This document shows, piece after piece, positions 11,102 to 24,800 of a stretch of 64,000 bases of DNA. This DNA is from Pleurotus djamor (lineage: Eukaryota; Basidiomycota; Agaricomycetes; Agaricales; Pleurotaceae). The notes under the pieces were generated by a model. It did no database searches, had not been told where the DNA came from, and worked only from the letters and a program-made list of their open reading frames with translations. Both the position numbers and the translations under genes were made by a program. The DNA is taken from NCBI GenBank assembly GCA_029747585.1, contig JAPEVF010000150.1, forward strand, positions 1-64,000, written 5' to 3'. The number at the start of each line of letters is the position of its first letter. Position 1 is the first letter of the stretch.

Positions 11102-11697
11102 AAAGTTCAATGCCGCGTTTCTTGGGGAAAGCAAAGGGCGAAGTGGCAACAAAGTGGCAACAATGAGGATGACGTCAAGAGCGCAACAGCATTTCCAATG
11201 TCGCACGTGGCAATATGAACCAAGAAGTAAGTCGATGCCGACCACCACAGATCGTCTGGTGTCGCGGTTCACAGTCCCAATCAAGTGTTGAATTGGTCAA
11301 CTAGTCCAAAACTAGTCCAAGCTTCCGCCAGGATTTGGCGTCAATCTGAAACGATGGGATGAGTCGAAAGCCCTAGGAGTCTCTGGGAGTCCGGCTAAAG
11401 CTAATTACAACTCCAAGGTTCAGAGAGTCCATCCGATACCAGACTGAATAGCCAGTTACTCGAACGACCCCGCAGTGCCAAATTCGGGGCGCTCCAAGCT
11501 GCTGAGAGCCTCATCTCTCCTATTATTATATCATTTATAGGGGATTAGGAGAAGTCCTGATGACTGGTCCCATGATCACCACATGCGTGGGGCGTGAGCT
11601 AAACTTGCACTCTGGCCTCGGTAGATGCGTTTTTCCGGGCAATTTACTAGCCCTTGACACTCCATCCAAGAACCGATTATCACTCACCTCCCCCGTC
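11102..11697. other. Divergent intergenic region between the PTEN-type and epimerase genes
   Basis: A 596-bp spacer between two divergently transcribed genes; it should hold both promoters. I see no clear TATA box, RNA gene or conserved ORF. An upstream in-frame ATG at 11560 would extend the epimerase, but it adds residues with no relation to the fold. Confidence 0.5.
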
Positions 11698-12743
11698 ATG
11701 AAGATCGTCATTACTGGGTGCAACGGGTCTGTAGGGAGTAGAGTAGTAGATTGTGCCCTCAAAAGTGGCCACACGGTGCTGGGAGTTGATCAGAAGTTGA
11801 AGGAGGATGGCACCACGGTTTCTCATGTGAATTTCTCCTACCTCGAGGTCGACTTGAGAGACTATGAGGCAGTTGTTGACATTGTCAGGGGATACGACGG
11901 AATCATCCATCTGGCCGGGTGTCCAAACCCATTGGACTACGCTGTACAGGCCCATAACGTGTATGTTCAACTTTGCTCTGCTCTACAAAGCCTCTGACGC
12001 AGGGATCGCCAGTAATGTCGTATTATCTTGGAACATTCTCAGGGCAGCTGCCGAGGTTAGTAGGCACGTCGATGTTGACCGATGTCGTCATAATTCCGCT
12101 CACCATCTTCGAACAACCTCCATGACTCAAAACAGGTTGGGATTACGCGAGTTGCGCAAGCATCTTCGGTCAATGCTATAACGATGGTCTATAGCCAACA
12201 ACCCAACTTCCTCTACTTCCCCATAGACGAAGATCATCCATGCCTCCCAGATGAGCCGTATGGATTATCTAAAGTGTACGCGACTCCCAGCTAGCGCGAA
12301 ATCGTACCTTAACTGTCCACAGAATATGCGAATTGCAGGCGGATACCATTGTTCGGCGCTATCCATTCCTCCGAGTCGCAAGCCTACGTTTACACTGGTC
12401 TGTGCCTTGCAAGGATTACGTCAAGAGATTGGATGATATCAAGGCAAGTCGGGATCTGTGGGGATACGTTCAAGAGGACTCTGCGGCGGAAGCATTTCTG
12501 CTGGCTATCACGGTCGGTGGTCGTGAGGAAGAGAATATAGAGGTCGAGACAGGGAATTGGAGTGGTCATGAGAGGTTCTTCATCGTTGCGCCCCAGATTG
12601 CGCATGATGAAGACGCTGATATGCTGAGGAGGAAATACTGGCCCGAGGTGGAATTGAAGAACGGGAAAGCGTTTACAGAAAGACAGTCTTTTTTTGACTG
12701 TTCAAAAGCGGCAAGACTTTTGGGTTGGGTTCACCGGGACTAG
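11698..12743 (+). CDS. NAD-dependent epimerase/dehydratase family protein
   Basis: Short-chain dehydrogenase-like, extended (epimerase) class. It starts with MKIVITGCNGSVGSRV, a Rossmann strand and a glycine-rich nucleotide-binding loop of the GxxGxxG type. YDGIIHLAG and an ASSVNAI strand follow, then a region with YGLSKVICELQAD that carries the family's Y-x-x-x-K pair (Y..SK). I resolve four exons: 11698-11960, 12013-12055, 12136-12275 and 12323-12743. All junctions are GT-AG and phase-consistent, giving 288 residues. The substrate is unknown; relatives act on nucleotide sugars or similar small molecules in the cytosol. The ATG at 11698 is chosen because the Rossmann strand begins there. Confidence 0.85.
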
Positions 12744-13560
12744 ATTGATAAGCTAGGAGCGAATCTTCCGATNACTATACATATCCTCTTAGAAAGAGTG
12801 GTGTGTCTGTGTAATGCTGCGTCNTNGCCAAACAAGACCTACAATACCTGACTTNGGGTTATTCAAGCAAGTCAAATAGGNGCNCCCTGAGCTCCTGAAA
12901 CTTTGANANGGCCATTGTCCAGANNTNNNCNNGNACGACGGNGNCCGCCTCACACAAGNCTNNCATCTCATCCAATGGAATGGTGATCGNTATAGATACT
13001 TGGGCTTCCTAACTCTCNTNNNNTTTNCTTTGGTCATGATTGAACCTTCAGGTGCAAGTCCGTCGTTTCTGAGAGCCCGCTNNNNNNNNNNGGAGGCTGG
13101 AGTTGAGGTAAGGTTGATGATTGATATTGNCTCGATGATATAATGACCTTAATATCCAGTGCGACTGCCTTTNNCCATGNCATGCTGAATTACAGTGACT
13201 NCNGCTAAAGTCTATGCAGCGGCGACAAGCAACTCGGAAGCGAGATGGCATGCCGAAAAGGATGAATGTTGTCAATGAATCTTGCNTGTTTCTTGCGACG
13301 TTTGCTGGAGCTGGGAGCTTGTCAAATATAAAACCAGCCCCNGTTGCTCTGGAGCTGAGTAAAGTAAATATAGACTTCCGCACGCTTGGACATGCTCATT
13401 ACATACTAAGCGACATCATGCACATCCGGTTTCACACAGCTCCGACCTTCACACAAATTCACTTCGCTTTCTTCTCCCATCATCTCATTCTTTCCCGCCT
13501 TTACGGCTGGGTATCCTCCAAATCTTCGCTCTTCAAAGTGGTCTTCTTCAAAANCCGACG
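12744..13560. other. N-rich intergenic stretch
   Basis: About 0.8 kb with dozens of scattered N characters, including a run of ten near 13082-13091. Short open frames exist on both strands but contain many ambiguous codons and nothing recognisable. It is probably the 3' flank of the epimerase gene and the promoter of the next gene, in poorly resolved sequence. Confidence 0.5.
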
Positions 13561-15247
13561 ATGTACCGCCCAGTCACTCTTTTGTCATTTTCTCTNTGTG
13601 CCTTGAGNACGCTAACGAGGAGCTTTGTTCGGGCGAGGCCGTGCATTGCCTTCGACGTCAACTGGAACCTGCTGGCCTTCGGATTCGATGGNAAGGANTA
13701 CGATGCTGGGACCCANGACTCCTGGGCTAGTGGTGGGTTCACTCNGTGTGACTCNTGTAGAGGCTGATTCATGGATATGTGGCACAGGAAGTACAACGGA
13801 CATAACCACCTCGGGACGCCCGTGAGTCGCTACGAGCCAGCCAAAAGTAGACATGGGCTAATCATAANGTTGTTAGACCGTTTGACGGAGCGAATACAAC
13901 ATGTTACCTCTCTCAGGTGCGTGGGACGTCTGNATTCGTGCCCTCNCCGCTGTCATCAACGCCGTTCACCCCTTCCATGATGGTCNCCATGCGTAGACGG
14001 CGGGACTGNGACGTCTTCTATGATTGAAATTCTCAGTGCTGATTCTTCCACGTGCNTNCCATTTTTAGTTCACNAACGCCGTCTACGTCATGAACGGAGA
14101 NGCCTCGAACCCTGCATCCATTCACATCTACGACGCCACTGCCAAGTCATGGTCAACTCAGGCAACAACTCCTGGTGCTCTGGATGTATCAGACTTGTCT
14201 GCTATCCTTGATCATGACACCAACGTATTCTGTNAGTGACGNANTGNCCATCACCGTACTGACACAAGCTCATGAATCAATAGATGGTATCTCCAAGGGA
14301 GAGATGTGGTCCCTGAACATGGATCTACTCAAGGCGGCCACGGGATCGCCCATTGAGTGGACGGATAACAAGGCTGTTGGTTTCCCGACCGATGGGTATG
14401 ACCCCGTCATGGCACTGGCACAAAACCACGTCCATTTCCTCAACGTCCCTGGCGTACCCGCTGGTGACGCCAAAATCTTTGTTATTCACTGTAACGTCTC
14501 CTCTTCGTGAATCGTCNCGTCGATACGACTAAGTCATCATATTCTTCCTAGTCTCGTACTTCCAGCCCGAAGACCAAAAGTTTGGGGATTTCCNAGCTAC
14601 ACATGGAAGGGCCTTTGACATCTTCAAACAAGAGGGGGTGAGATCCTCGAGTCACTCGCTGAATGCACTGAGTGAANGTCGACCTGATTTGNCGGATTGA
14701 CAGGTACAACAAGAATTCGCATTCATTCCAGATGACGGTTCGGCCACCTATATCATCAACGTCGTGGTCAGTCGCACCTCTACCAGCCTCTGGGTGCGCG
14801 TTCTAAATATAGGCTAACGGGTGGTCATAGCGCAACGACACGCAAACCCTTCCCGGGCCAACTACCAAAGACGCACAAGCAACATACTTCGCATCCCCGA
14901 ACGCCCTAGTCCAACTGTCGCCTACAACAAAAAGTGTCTCCTTTTTCCCTTACAACGCTGACAACCAAGACGCCAACAAGAACTCGGGATGGAGTGCAGT
15001 CTCCGGATTGGCTAACAAGGCTGTTGTGGCCAACCCTGGAAGCTCGGCTTCAGGTGCTAGTGGTGAGAGCGCTGGCTCTAGCTCTGGCAGCTCCGGTGTC
15101 AGCTCGACGGGGACCGCGAGAGGGAGTGCTGCCACGAACGCATCTCAGCACGCTGGTGATAACTCGAACGGGGCCTCGGTAGCTCACGCCGCTGGGTGGT
15201 GGATCGTAGCGCTTGCTACGAGCTCCTTTGCCGCTCTAGCACTGTGA
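13561..15247 (+). CDS. Secreted GPI-anchored kelch/beta-propeller-like protein
   Basis: The N-terminus is hydrophobic (MYRPVTLLSFS), as in a signal peptide. Segments such as NAVYVMNGE, IHIYDATAKSW, AILDHDTNVF, ALAQNHVHFLNVPGV and EFAFIPDDGSATYIINVV look like kelch/galactose-oxidase-type blades found in agaric cell-surface proteins. The C-terminal part is Ser/Gly/Ala-rich and ends in a hydrophobic segment (GWWIVALATSSFAALAL), a typical GPI-attachment signal. The gene has several introns and many Ns, so exon borders before about 14250 are uncertain. No copper-oxidase active-site residues could be verified. A wall or surface role is inferred from the anchor; any enzymatic activity is unknown. 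Confidence 0.62.
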
Positions 15248-16860
15248 TTCTCACTCGATCTGCTACTTCGTTCTTGATTCTTGGACTTTTTTTTATACTT
15301 ATTACACGGATATGGGACATTTACATACTGCATTGACCTAGACTTTCTCCGCTATATATTGGTTTGGTGACATTACTTGTCATATACAGTGGAATCTACT
15401 TATCTGCACTAGAGTCGGAGGCGTACTATTACTACATAGCGCATTAGCGTTTGGGAAACGAAGTCGTGTATCGGTAATTCTTCTGATAAAGGGGCTCCTC
15501 TTACTCCCCTGTATCTGGGCCAAGCCTATGTTGGGGTTCTGCATTGGCTTTGGTCGTGGCGCCTCCAAAGTAAGTACGCTCATCCTCAATGCTTTGTATC
15601 TATACCGCTAACCGTTGATCACTCTCAACCTCATAGCTGCATAGGAAGTCGCTCACCGGTAGCGGAGTATCTCTGTTCTGATTATTCGGATCGTTTTCGC
15701 GCCGCCAGGAGAATTCTCGTGGCATGTGCGGGTGGAGACCATGTGTAAGTACCTCAGCAATCCTGACATCCACCGTGAACTCTGAAAAGGGCTAACCCAG
15801 ACGTTGAGATAGAAGACAACCTAATACTATAGAATCATGAATCCATGAATAGGCGCTATTCCATTTTTTTCAAGTCCGTCGGCCTCGCCCTCCAATTCAC
15901 TGGGAAGCTTAGCGCAAAGGCTACCACAGGCTCGCGTTTCACCGAGTGGGCCACCATCAACGGTCTTTACGGAAACTCCCATGCGGACCGGAGAGGATAG
16001 GAAACGTTGAACGCCCACGGATACCGACGCTTGGTTCATCATGCACGACCGCAAAAGTGACATCACCATCACTGTAGCCGTGCGCCGACCTCGGGACTCC
16101 GGGAACGTGGTAGACGGCTCAACACAATTGTTTACTTATCTCAAGAGCCGCTTGCGTTCACCCGGAGTCTAGTGCCCTGCTTTCCTAGCTCTTCTGAGTA
16201 AAGCTCTAATTCTGACCGCCACAACAATGGTACCCAACATCACGTTGACAGGCACCCGCGATTTGTCTTGTAGGACCTCACCGAACAAGGATAAGCTTCA
16301 CGGACGCCGTCCATCATCCTAATAGCCACTACTCCATGTCCTGTCGGAAATGCTCAAGCATCAATAAGCAGTTCGACATATCCCAAACAAATCAACGATC
16401 TATGGTTCATTTCGCCTCGCTAACCCTAACTGCGATGCGAGGCCCTAACATAAGCAGATCCTGCTGGGGCTCGTATGTCAGTATTTCCCTTACTTCCCCC
16501 GCGACAATCGCCCTTATGATCGCGCGGGTTAGCCAAAGCACACATTTTCTCACCTTTATGGGATTATCTGTGGGTTACTGGTAGCAGATCTTGATGGCGC
16601 CTGCCCAAGTGCAACTTTACTTCCATCTGGGGCAAATTGAATTCCTACATGTGCTGGAATTACTCTGCCCGTTTCGTCCGTTAGATCTCGGATATTAGCA
16701 TTGACTGGGGTCATTTAAATATGGGGGCTACTGGATGGGAAGATTTCCCCCAAGGCTATCTTACTATCGGTCTCTCAATACCATCGAGAGGTCGCCAGCG
16801 CATCACTACTCGTCCACTGTGCGCATCCTCTGTTATTCTATCAAAGCACGGAAGTTCTAC
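15248..16860. other. Intergenic region, no supported gene
   Basis: About 1.6 kb. Only short, unconvincing open frames occur on either strand, with no recognisable domain, RNA gene or repeat. The first 150 bases are presumably the 3' UTR of the GPI-anchored gene, and the last few hundred the promoter of the desaturase. Confidence 0.5.
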
Positions 16861-18926
16861 ATGTTCGGGGTTCAATTATTTGGGAATTGGAATGGGCCGG
16901 AGTACGAAGAGAGGTGAGTCGGTTGAGTCCTTCACTAGTTTTTGGCTTACCATGATCCATGGTTAACTCAATAGGTTGCAGCGGCCGTTCGTCCCCCCNA
17001 TCTATAACCCTCAAAGATATCCATGATGCCGTTCCCAAGGCCCTCTTACGATGTATTACTTGTTCATCAAACGCCACTTAAACATGACCTGCTCACTCCT
17101 TGACAGGCAGCCCCATCAAAGGTGCATTCTACATCGCCAGAGATATCGCACTAGCAGCACTATTATTTAAATCGGCGTCGTGCATAAATCCATGGGCTGC
17201 ATCGGCGTTTGGCGGCTTCATTACTCCAGGATGGCGAGTTTCAATTGTCAAGGCGTCCCTATGGGCGACGTACTGGTGGTTTCAAGGCCTTGTCGGAGCG
17301 GGAATATTTTGTCTTGGGCATGATGTGCGTCGCCTCTCCTGATACAGCCGCCTCACATGCTAATCAGATTTCATATGCACTCCCTTCAACGTAACAGGCA
17401 GGACATGGAACACTATTCAATTCATCACGAATCAATAATCTTGTCGGCTTCGTGTTACACACGGTATGCCACATATACTACTTAGCGTCCTTGGACTCGG
17501 CTCATCCTAAGCGTCTTGGTCGTCTACAGGGTTTATTGATTCCATATTATGCATGGCGGTCAACGCATCATGCGCATCATGTTGGTAGCCCGCCATCCGA
17601 TTGGTTGCAAATATTTACTGATAGTCGCCTCCTGGGGCCTACAGAAAGCAACATCGTCCATTGAGCGTGACGAGAATTACGTCCCCTACACCCGAAGCGA
17701 CTATGGCCTCCCACCTAAGGAGCAAGCTCGCAAGTTTGACTACGCCGAAGTATTCGAGGAGACGCCAATCTATACATTGGGTCGAATGTTGATAATGCAG
17801 GGATTGTGAGTCCGTATTCCGCTCTAAGAGAATCAACTAATCGGAGATTCATATCAAGCGGCTGGTGGGTGTATCTCGCCCAGAATACGATGGGATCAAA
17901 AATGTACCCACCTGGGACCAACCACTTTGACCCATCTTCACCACTTTTCAAACCCGAACAACGTAGGTTACCTATAAACCCCGATCCTCTTCCTGACTCA
18001 CCCATCGGCGCACCCAGGCAAGTCAATCATAGCATCTAATATTGGATTAGCATGTATGGCTAGTTTCCTGGTATGGTTGGGACCTGCGTTTGTAGCGCGG
18101 TATTATCTCGTGCCGTACCTGGTGGGTGTATTCTGATCGAAGAACCACGCACACTGTACTGACAAGTTTATGGCTTCGATCTTTTTCAAAGCTAACAAAT
18201 CACTGGTGAGTGGCGACCAGCAATCACCGATCACCGAACAAACAAATGATTTGCTCCCGTGTTTTCTAGGATTGGTATGTTATTCCCTGATCGTTTTACG
18301 CCCTTCGTGGACTGACTCGTTCCGGTCCACCAGTAATGTTCACGTATCTGCATCACTCAGATCCGACGATCCCTCACTACAGGAAGGATGAATGGACCTT
18401 CCTTAGAGGAGCTGCAGCTACCGTTGACCGCCCTTTACTTGGTTGGATGGGCCGCTTTTTCTTTCATAATATCAGTCACGATCATGTTGCTCATCGTAAG
18501 CACTGTTTACCTCCGACCATCTCTTTGGCAACAAATTCTCAATTTTTCACTTCCCTAAATAGATTTCTTCATCAAAGCCCCGTTTTGTAAGGATTGATTT
18601 TCACTTTCAATACCGGGAAAACTGGGCTCACGGACCTCCCCGCTAGATAACGGACCGCAAATAACCAAGGCCATCAAGGAGGTTTTGAAAGAAGATTATA
18701 ATTATGACTCAACGGTACGATACCCTTCTCCTTTGCAGCCAGTTGTTGACCTATCTGTCTCCAAAAGCCATCATTCTATGCCCTTTGGAGATCTTTCACG
18801 AGGTGCTTGTTCATCGAGGAAGATGAGAGCATCGCATTCTATAAGGACAAGCATGGAGAGGCGTTGCGCAAAGTTGACGAAGGGTACGAAAGAGCGAACC
18901 TGGCCTCTCGCGCGAAGTCAGATTAA
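16861..18926 (+). CDS. Delta-12 (omega-6) fatty acid desaturase, FAD2 type
   Basis: Membrane-bound ER desaturase expected to convert oleate to linoleate. After splicing it has the three histidine boxes: HDAGHG (split by an intron after HD near 17323), STHHAHH near 17563-17583, and HVAHHFF near 18484, which is also interrupted by an intron. Other family blocks are RDENYVPYTRSDYGLPP, FEETPIYTLGRML, MYPPGTNHFDPSSPLF and YLHHSDPTIPHY. The start is the ATG at 16861 (MFGVQLFGNWNGPEYEER); the stop is TAA at 18924-18926 after ANLASRAKSD. The N at 16999, after a C-run, must be dropped to read PFVPPSITLKDI. At least eight small introns are present. No lesion was seen apart from that N. Confidence 0.9.
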
Positions 18927-19311
18927 GTCTCGAAGGAGGAATATATTTTCCTTTATGGGCTTGCTTCTTTGACCTCGCAACCTGACTTGCCTGATGGTCA
19001 TTGCTATTTATTTAAGGCTTTATTAAATATGCAACGGACATGCTTAATTTGTTGTACTTAGAGCAGTGGATACGTTCCTTACTTACGAAGGATGTAATTT
19101 TCCTTCTTTCTCCGTGCCCTTCGGTACAAGCTCATATAGAACGAAGTAAGACTCAAGGTGACCAGGGCCGCAGAGCACGGTTACTCCATGATGCGGCTCG
19201 ATTTAGCATTGGTCGGGGGTTTGACATGGGGAAACCAGGGCGCTGAGTAAACCATTGTTCAATTACATCATGGCAAGGCTGTGGATGCCATGTCTTGGAA
19301 CGGGGATAAAA
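18927..19311. other. Convergent 3' intergenic spacer
   Basis: A 385-bp spacer between two genes transcribed towards each other. It should contain both 3' UTRs; no separate gene or clear terminator structure was recognised. Confidence 0.5.
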
Positions 19312-21020
19312 CTAGTAGAGAGAAACAAGACGAGTCAAACGTTCCTCCTCACTTCCGACCTCCAAGCACTCTGCCAATGTCTGGTATAATAGCATGAAAA
19401 CTCGCTCGGCTCAAGTGTAATGCAAAAGAAAAGTCTGACCTTATTGACTGAGAGGTATTTGTCGACAAAGTCATCTCCGAAAAGCTTTCTCATAGCCGCA
19501 CACTCTCCAAACGTCCTTCTCGCGTCCTCCCAGCACAAGGGAAGCCGATCACGAACGCCCAGCTCTTGTCTCCTCTTTTCATCCATCTCCGATATCATCT
19601 CATCACCATCCCAATCTTTAATCTTCAACTCCATCGCATTTCTTATCCCCTCCAAACCAACGCCGAGAATTGCAGCGACGGCAAGATAAGGATTGGCCGT
19701 TCCATCAAGAAGTTTCACTTCAAAATTTTTGGATGATTGGGAGGATGGATTACACAATCGCACGGGCACTTCGCGGTTTTCCGAACCCCAGCAAACGTAT
19801 GTCCCTCCGGCCCAAGCACCATCGACCATGCGTTTGAATGAGGCAGGGATAGGCAGGAGCAGCGCTATGACGGAAGGTAGAGAAGCTAAGAGGGACGCCA
19901 GGAAAGATGACTCTAGGTTCGTGAGGTTTGGAGATACGGATGAGCGCGCATTGAGATTGAGATTCGATTTCATTGGGCGCGGATGAAGGGATATATGGGC
20001 ATGAGCACCACTCCCAGCTACGACTATGTTTAGCATGAGTATTGTTGGTGTCGATGTAATAACTCACTGCAATCTGGGAAGATTCTCGGTGCTAGAGTGG
20101 CCCAAAGACCATGCTTCCGGGCGATATTGTAGATGGTTTCTCTTGTATGGATAAGCGTGTCGACAGCCTCCAAAGGCCCCATAGGCGCGGTGACGACTTC
20201 ATATTGGCTTGGTCCACATTCCGAATGCACCACCTGGACTTCCACGCCGGATACGACCAAAGCGTCAATGATGTCTGTGATGACCTTGGCCTCCGGAGTT
20301 CCGGTGTGCAAGGATGCTGAAGTACACCATCGCGAGTCGTTGGGTACTTGAATCGGTGAGGTTGATGACAAGAGGGTGAACTCCGTCTCAAAACCGAGGA
20401 GGAAGGAGAGGTCAAGGGTAGACTCAGCATCTCTATGGAGTTGTACCATTAGTGTGACTACCGCATTTTCCAAGAGGAGGAGGAGCGTACTGGATGACAC
20501 GGTTGAGGATGGCGCGAGGGCATAAATTGATTCCGAAAGCGAGAGGTTTGTCAACATCGGGTCGGGGATCTTTCTCCTGGAACCACCCTAGCAAGCTGGC
20601 ATGTCCGGGAGCGTAAGCACATGAACGAAGAGTAGTAAGGTCGACAACATAAAGATATTCTCCTGCGGGACTGCGTGAATGAGCGGTTGGTTTGATCGTA
20701 GAATTTGGATAACGTGCTTACCCGAACCCGTCGGCTAACTGCGAATAAACTGTTCCAAAAGCTCCTTTGAAGATGTTAATCCCTGGACGGGATGTAGTCT
20801 CAACAAGCTTCGCGAAAAAGGCCACTGGGAGAATTCTGTAACGCATTACATTGGTGAAGTCTATCCAATAGATGCGAATGTATCGGATATCATGGGTTTC
20901 TCGTAGAGTTGCAAGGGACCATTGGGGCGTATATGGTGCAGGTTTATAGACGACACTTGATTCCAGTGGATTGGGAGAAGAACGAGAGATTGAATACACT
21001 GATGAACCGGGCAAGTCCAT
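19312..21020 (-). CDS. Glutamine-synthetase-like protein, copy 1 (FluG C-domain / GS-I type)
   Basis: Belongs to the GS-like ligase family related to the C-terminal half of FluG. Landmarks in order: YIRIYWIDFTNVMRYRILP (the N-terminal beta-grasp domain), AGEYLYVVDLTTLRS, GFETEFTLL (a glutamate of the ATP/metal site), QYEVVTAPMGPLEAVD, GSGAHAHISL, SFKRMVDGAWAGGTYVCWG, REVPVRL and DGTANPYLA. The last intron ends just before a short exon coding ERLTRLVSLY and a TAG at 19312-19314. It lacks the N-terminal amidohydrolase domain of FluG. The substrate may be glutamate plus ammonia or an amine; this cannot be decided from sequence. A clear paralog lies on the same strand at 49952-51650. Confidence 0.82.
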
Positions 21021-21837
21021 AGTTGAGGGGGGTCAACAGTCAGTGGGTCTGGGTATTGATATGATGTTGTTATGACATCGCACTTTGGATCAACAAATGC
21101 TCCAAGTGCGAAGACGACCGGACTGACGGCGCGTGGAATAGACCGTTCTATCACCCTAGTGAATTGGTTTTGGAAGGTTTTCACTAGAGCCAGCGAGCCT
21201 TTGCTGGACGTCGGAAGACATCTCCCGGGGAAGCATTACTGGAAGCTTGAACCTGATGGTACGATGATGGTTCGTGTCATCTCAAGAAGATCATCATTGT
21301 TCGCTTTCCCGTCAGCGTCAGCAAAGCCGGGTTTGAGGGGTAGAACATCCCAGGAATATACCGTGGATGCAGGCTGATTTCAAAACAGAAATTCCGGCGA
21401 AGGGCCTATCACTTTCGACATCAATAGAGTACGTATTGACTGTGGGAATCTATTTTCACACGATTAGTTACAGCGCCCATGGACTCGCAGTGCAACGGAT
21501 ATCCGTAGTTGCGTGGTCACCGTCAGCATCGCGATATTCGTTCCATTGCGCCAGCGCACAGCCCGCGGGACCAGGCGGGACATACTCGTAATGCCTCACG
21601 TAGCCAGTCGACTCGGCCCAGCTTATGCCCCACATCCTCATGTGTGTCCAGTTCGCGCCGTGGCCACGAGCGTATCGTGGACAGATAATTTATCGCGCCC
21701 ATTTTCTAGGATTTACCCCCTGACTTTGCGACGACTCAGTCCCCTGACTCACTGCCTTCTTCGTCGACTCACGAAGCCTCGCAGGGGACGTGGGCTGAGA
21801 TAGGCGGTACCAAGGTACGCACCAAAAAATTTCCAGC
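21021..21837. other. Divergent intergenic region
   Basis: About 0.8 kb between the GS-like gene (minus) and the CCCH/RBR gene (plus). It may contain the first, unplaced exon of the latter; I found no convincing ATG exon. No repeats or RNA genes were recognised. Confidence 0.4.
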
Positions 21838-24800
21838 TTGGTGTCACTCAGTAGTTTGCAGTACCGCGTCCGAAATCCTGACGCGCGTCACGCGGTGGTT
21901 TGCAGGAATCACCTCTTCAACAACTGTATATATGGTGTCAAATGCCACCGTTATCACTTGCACGTCAGTCCGAGGATACCAAAGGAGCATCTCGACATCG
22001 TTCTCACAGTTGAGTTCTTAGACTTGATAGAATTATTAACGTTAACTTATTGCTACATCAGAACCCCGAGTCCATTTGTTTGGTCGCGGATATTGGAGAC
22101 AAAATATCCCCGCCTTCGGAGAATGGGGTGTCTGAGTCCCCTCGAGTGCAACTACCTTGCTCCAGCCACAAACACTGCGCAGTGCCCGCCCCCACGGTAA
22201 GAGTTGATGCACATGTCCAACCCCATGTCCAGAAATCTGATATACTGCGTTGCTGCTGCGCACAGTTTATCAATGTACCATCTTACGAAACCAACCGGAT
22301 TGCACTACCGACATCTTCAAATTCAATCTCACGTCTCAACAAGTCTTCCACTCCACGCACGCACGCGTCAACCCTGTCACGATCCCAAATCTCAGTTGCA
22401 TCCGTACGAACAACAGACGACCCAATCCCCCGATTGGCTGCTGAGAAGTTGCCAACCCCTGATGGCACTAGTCTCGCCCACACCTCCGCGACACCTTTGT
22501 CTACCTACCCCCGACACCAATGTCCTCCTAAAGCGGATAAGCTTGAGACGGGCCAGGCCTCACATTGTGTAGGGTCACCCCATCCCAGTGGTTCTCCCCT
22601 CACTTCAAGGTCGTCGAACTTCACGACAACATTGACCTTGTCCTCACCCTCGGCTTCTACCAAGCAAGCACGTGCCCGTGTTGTGCAAGCAAAACACACC
22701 AAATTCACCAGTCAGAAAGAGCCCGAGATATTCATTGCTCCGTTCCAACGTGACCAGCTTTCTTTCCCAGAGTTTTACGCAGGTATACATGCCGATTTCG
22801 AAACAGGATTTTGGGGGTGGAAAATCGAAAATGGTTCATGGGACGGCACCGACCAATCCTCCGTCAGCACGGAATCTTCTTCGTCATCCGTAAGTTCCAA
22901 CCTTCATATATAACACGATTTAATCTTTGGTACGCCGCAGGACACGTCCACCGACGACGCTTACAGTGACATAGATGGTGACACATCACTGACCCATGAT
23001 CACCGCAGACCCCCATCTTATTGTCACCAATGGCTTCGCTCTCGGAGCTGCACCTTTGGATCATCATGTAAATATAGACACGCTGAGCCCTTGGCAGTTT
23101 CATCACCAGTAAGCTCATTCACTGTATCTTCCGTTTAGAGGCCCTTAACGCTGCTTTCAGAAGCCTTCTACTCATGACAATACCGCAGACGTTTCTAGAT
23201 ACTGTGGACCTCATTCAGGCAAAAGCTACTGCTTCCAGTGGCTCGAACATGGCCAATGCGATTCCGGCCAATCGTGCAAGTATATCCACATTGAGCCGCT
23301 TGCTCACCCAACTTCTGGGGAAGTAAGTTCAACCGCTTCCTCCTTTGATCCACCGACGTCATCCACAAGGTCAACCATACCACATCCACATCACCGACCG
23401 TCTATGAAATCCACTACGAACCCTTCCACAACCTTGATTCAACCAACTGCAGCTCCCAGTTCGCGACCTGTCTGTCAGGATTGGCTACGTGGAACTTGTC
23501 GGCAGGGGAATCTCTGTCTTGCTTCACATATGTCCCCGCCGGGATTAGCCACTCTCCCTTCGGCTTCTAAACCACCCCCTTCCGTCGCTGGCACGTCGAC
23601 TTCACGACGTTCATCCTCATCTATCTCGGGATCGCTGGCCCCCAAATCGGACGTGACCTCCGATCGTGCTGCTTCCTCATCAACGTCGACGGCGTCCTCT
23701 TCGGCCACCTCATGGAACGTTCAAGTACTCGATCACATAACGATGACCATTGGGCCTGGATTCGTAGTTGAGAAGCTTACCACCGGCTTCGAAACCCCTT
23801 TTGTTCTCATGGATGGTATTCCTTCTAATGTCTCTACAACCCTCCTCACCACTAGGCTCTCAGAATACGCCAGAGTGTTGGACGTCCGTGTCATCGGAGG
23901 CAAGAAGCACCGAATCCGTTTTGGCAATGCAAACGAAGCCCAAGATATTATACGCCAACTCAACGGGAGGGCTCTCTTTGATCACAAAATCTCTGCCAAG
24001 CTTGTGTTCTCAAATGGCGATCGACAACGAAGCGGGGCCAACGGGGTACTAAAGGACACATGCGTGTGGATGACCTGGGAAGTCCCTGGCAAGGTTGCAT
24101 ACGGCGGGTACGCATCAAAGGCATTGTCGAATAGGGCGATCGCAAGGGCGATATCCCAAGGCTATCACGCCGAACTCTACGAAGGCCTTCCCGCTGTCTC
24201 GTTCTTTACTGTCAAGTTCTTCGGTATTCCCGCTACAGCAGACAAAGAATGGCTTTCTCGTTTTGGACCTCTTGACGATGCTATGTGGGAGGAACCCAGA
24301 TACACCGACATTGACTCAGCCATACGTGCAGTGAAGAGCCGCCTCGACATGTCCGGTGACGTCATCGATTTTGAGGTTTTGCCGGGACAGAACGCTGGGA
24401 TGGTTCGAGCGATTGCATCCTTCCTCTCGCCCAACCAAGCCAAATTAGCCTGCGAAAGGTTGCATGGTTGGAAGCCAGTCTCGATCGGGAAAACGAGAAT
24501 TGCAGCGTTCCATAGGCAGGAGCTGAAGTATGTGATACCTGGGACCGCCTTCGCCAAGATTGAAGCCGACATCAATCTGCTTGCTAGGACTATCCATGAG
24601 CGTTACGGCATGCGGGTCAAGCTGTCGATAATCCATATAGGACCTCCGTCGGCCCATGGTGATAACTCCGTGAAAATTCGCCTTTCAGCTGATGAGTTGA
24701 AGGATCTCGTGCAGTCGAAGAATGAGTTCGAGAAGATTCTAAGGGGTGAAGTGGTCAGGGAGAATGGCCGCCTCATCTGGGACGGCTTCTTCTCCTCGTC

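Noticed and set aside
11560..11697. Longer N-terminus for the epimerase from the ATG at 11560
   Set aside because: The Rossmann strand begins at 11698 and the extra 46 residues have no family counterpart.
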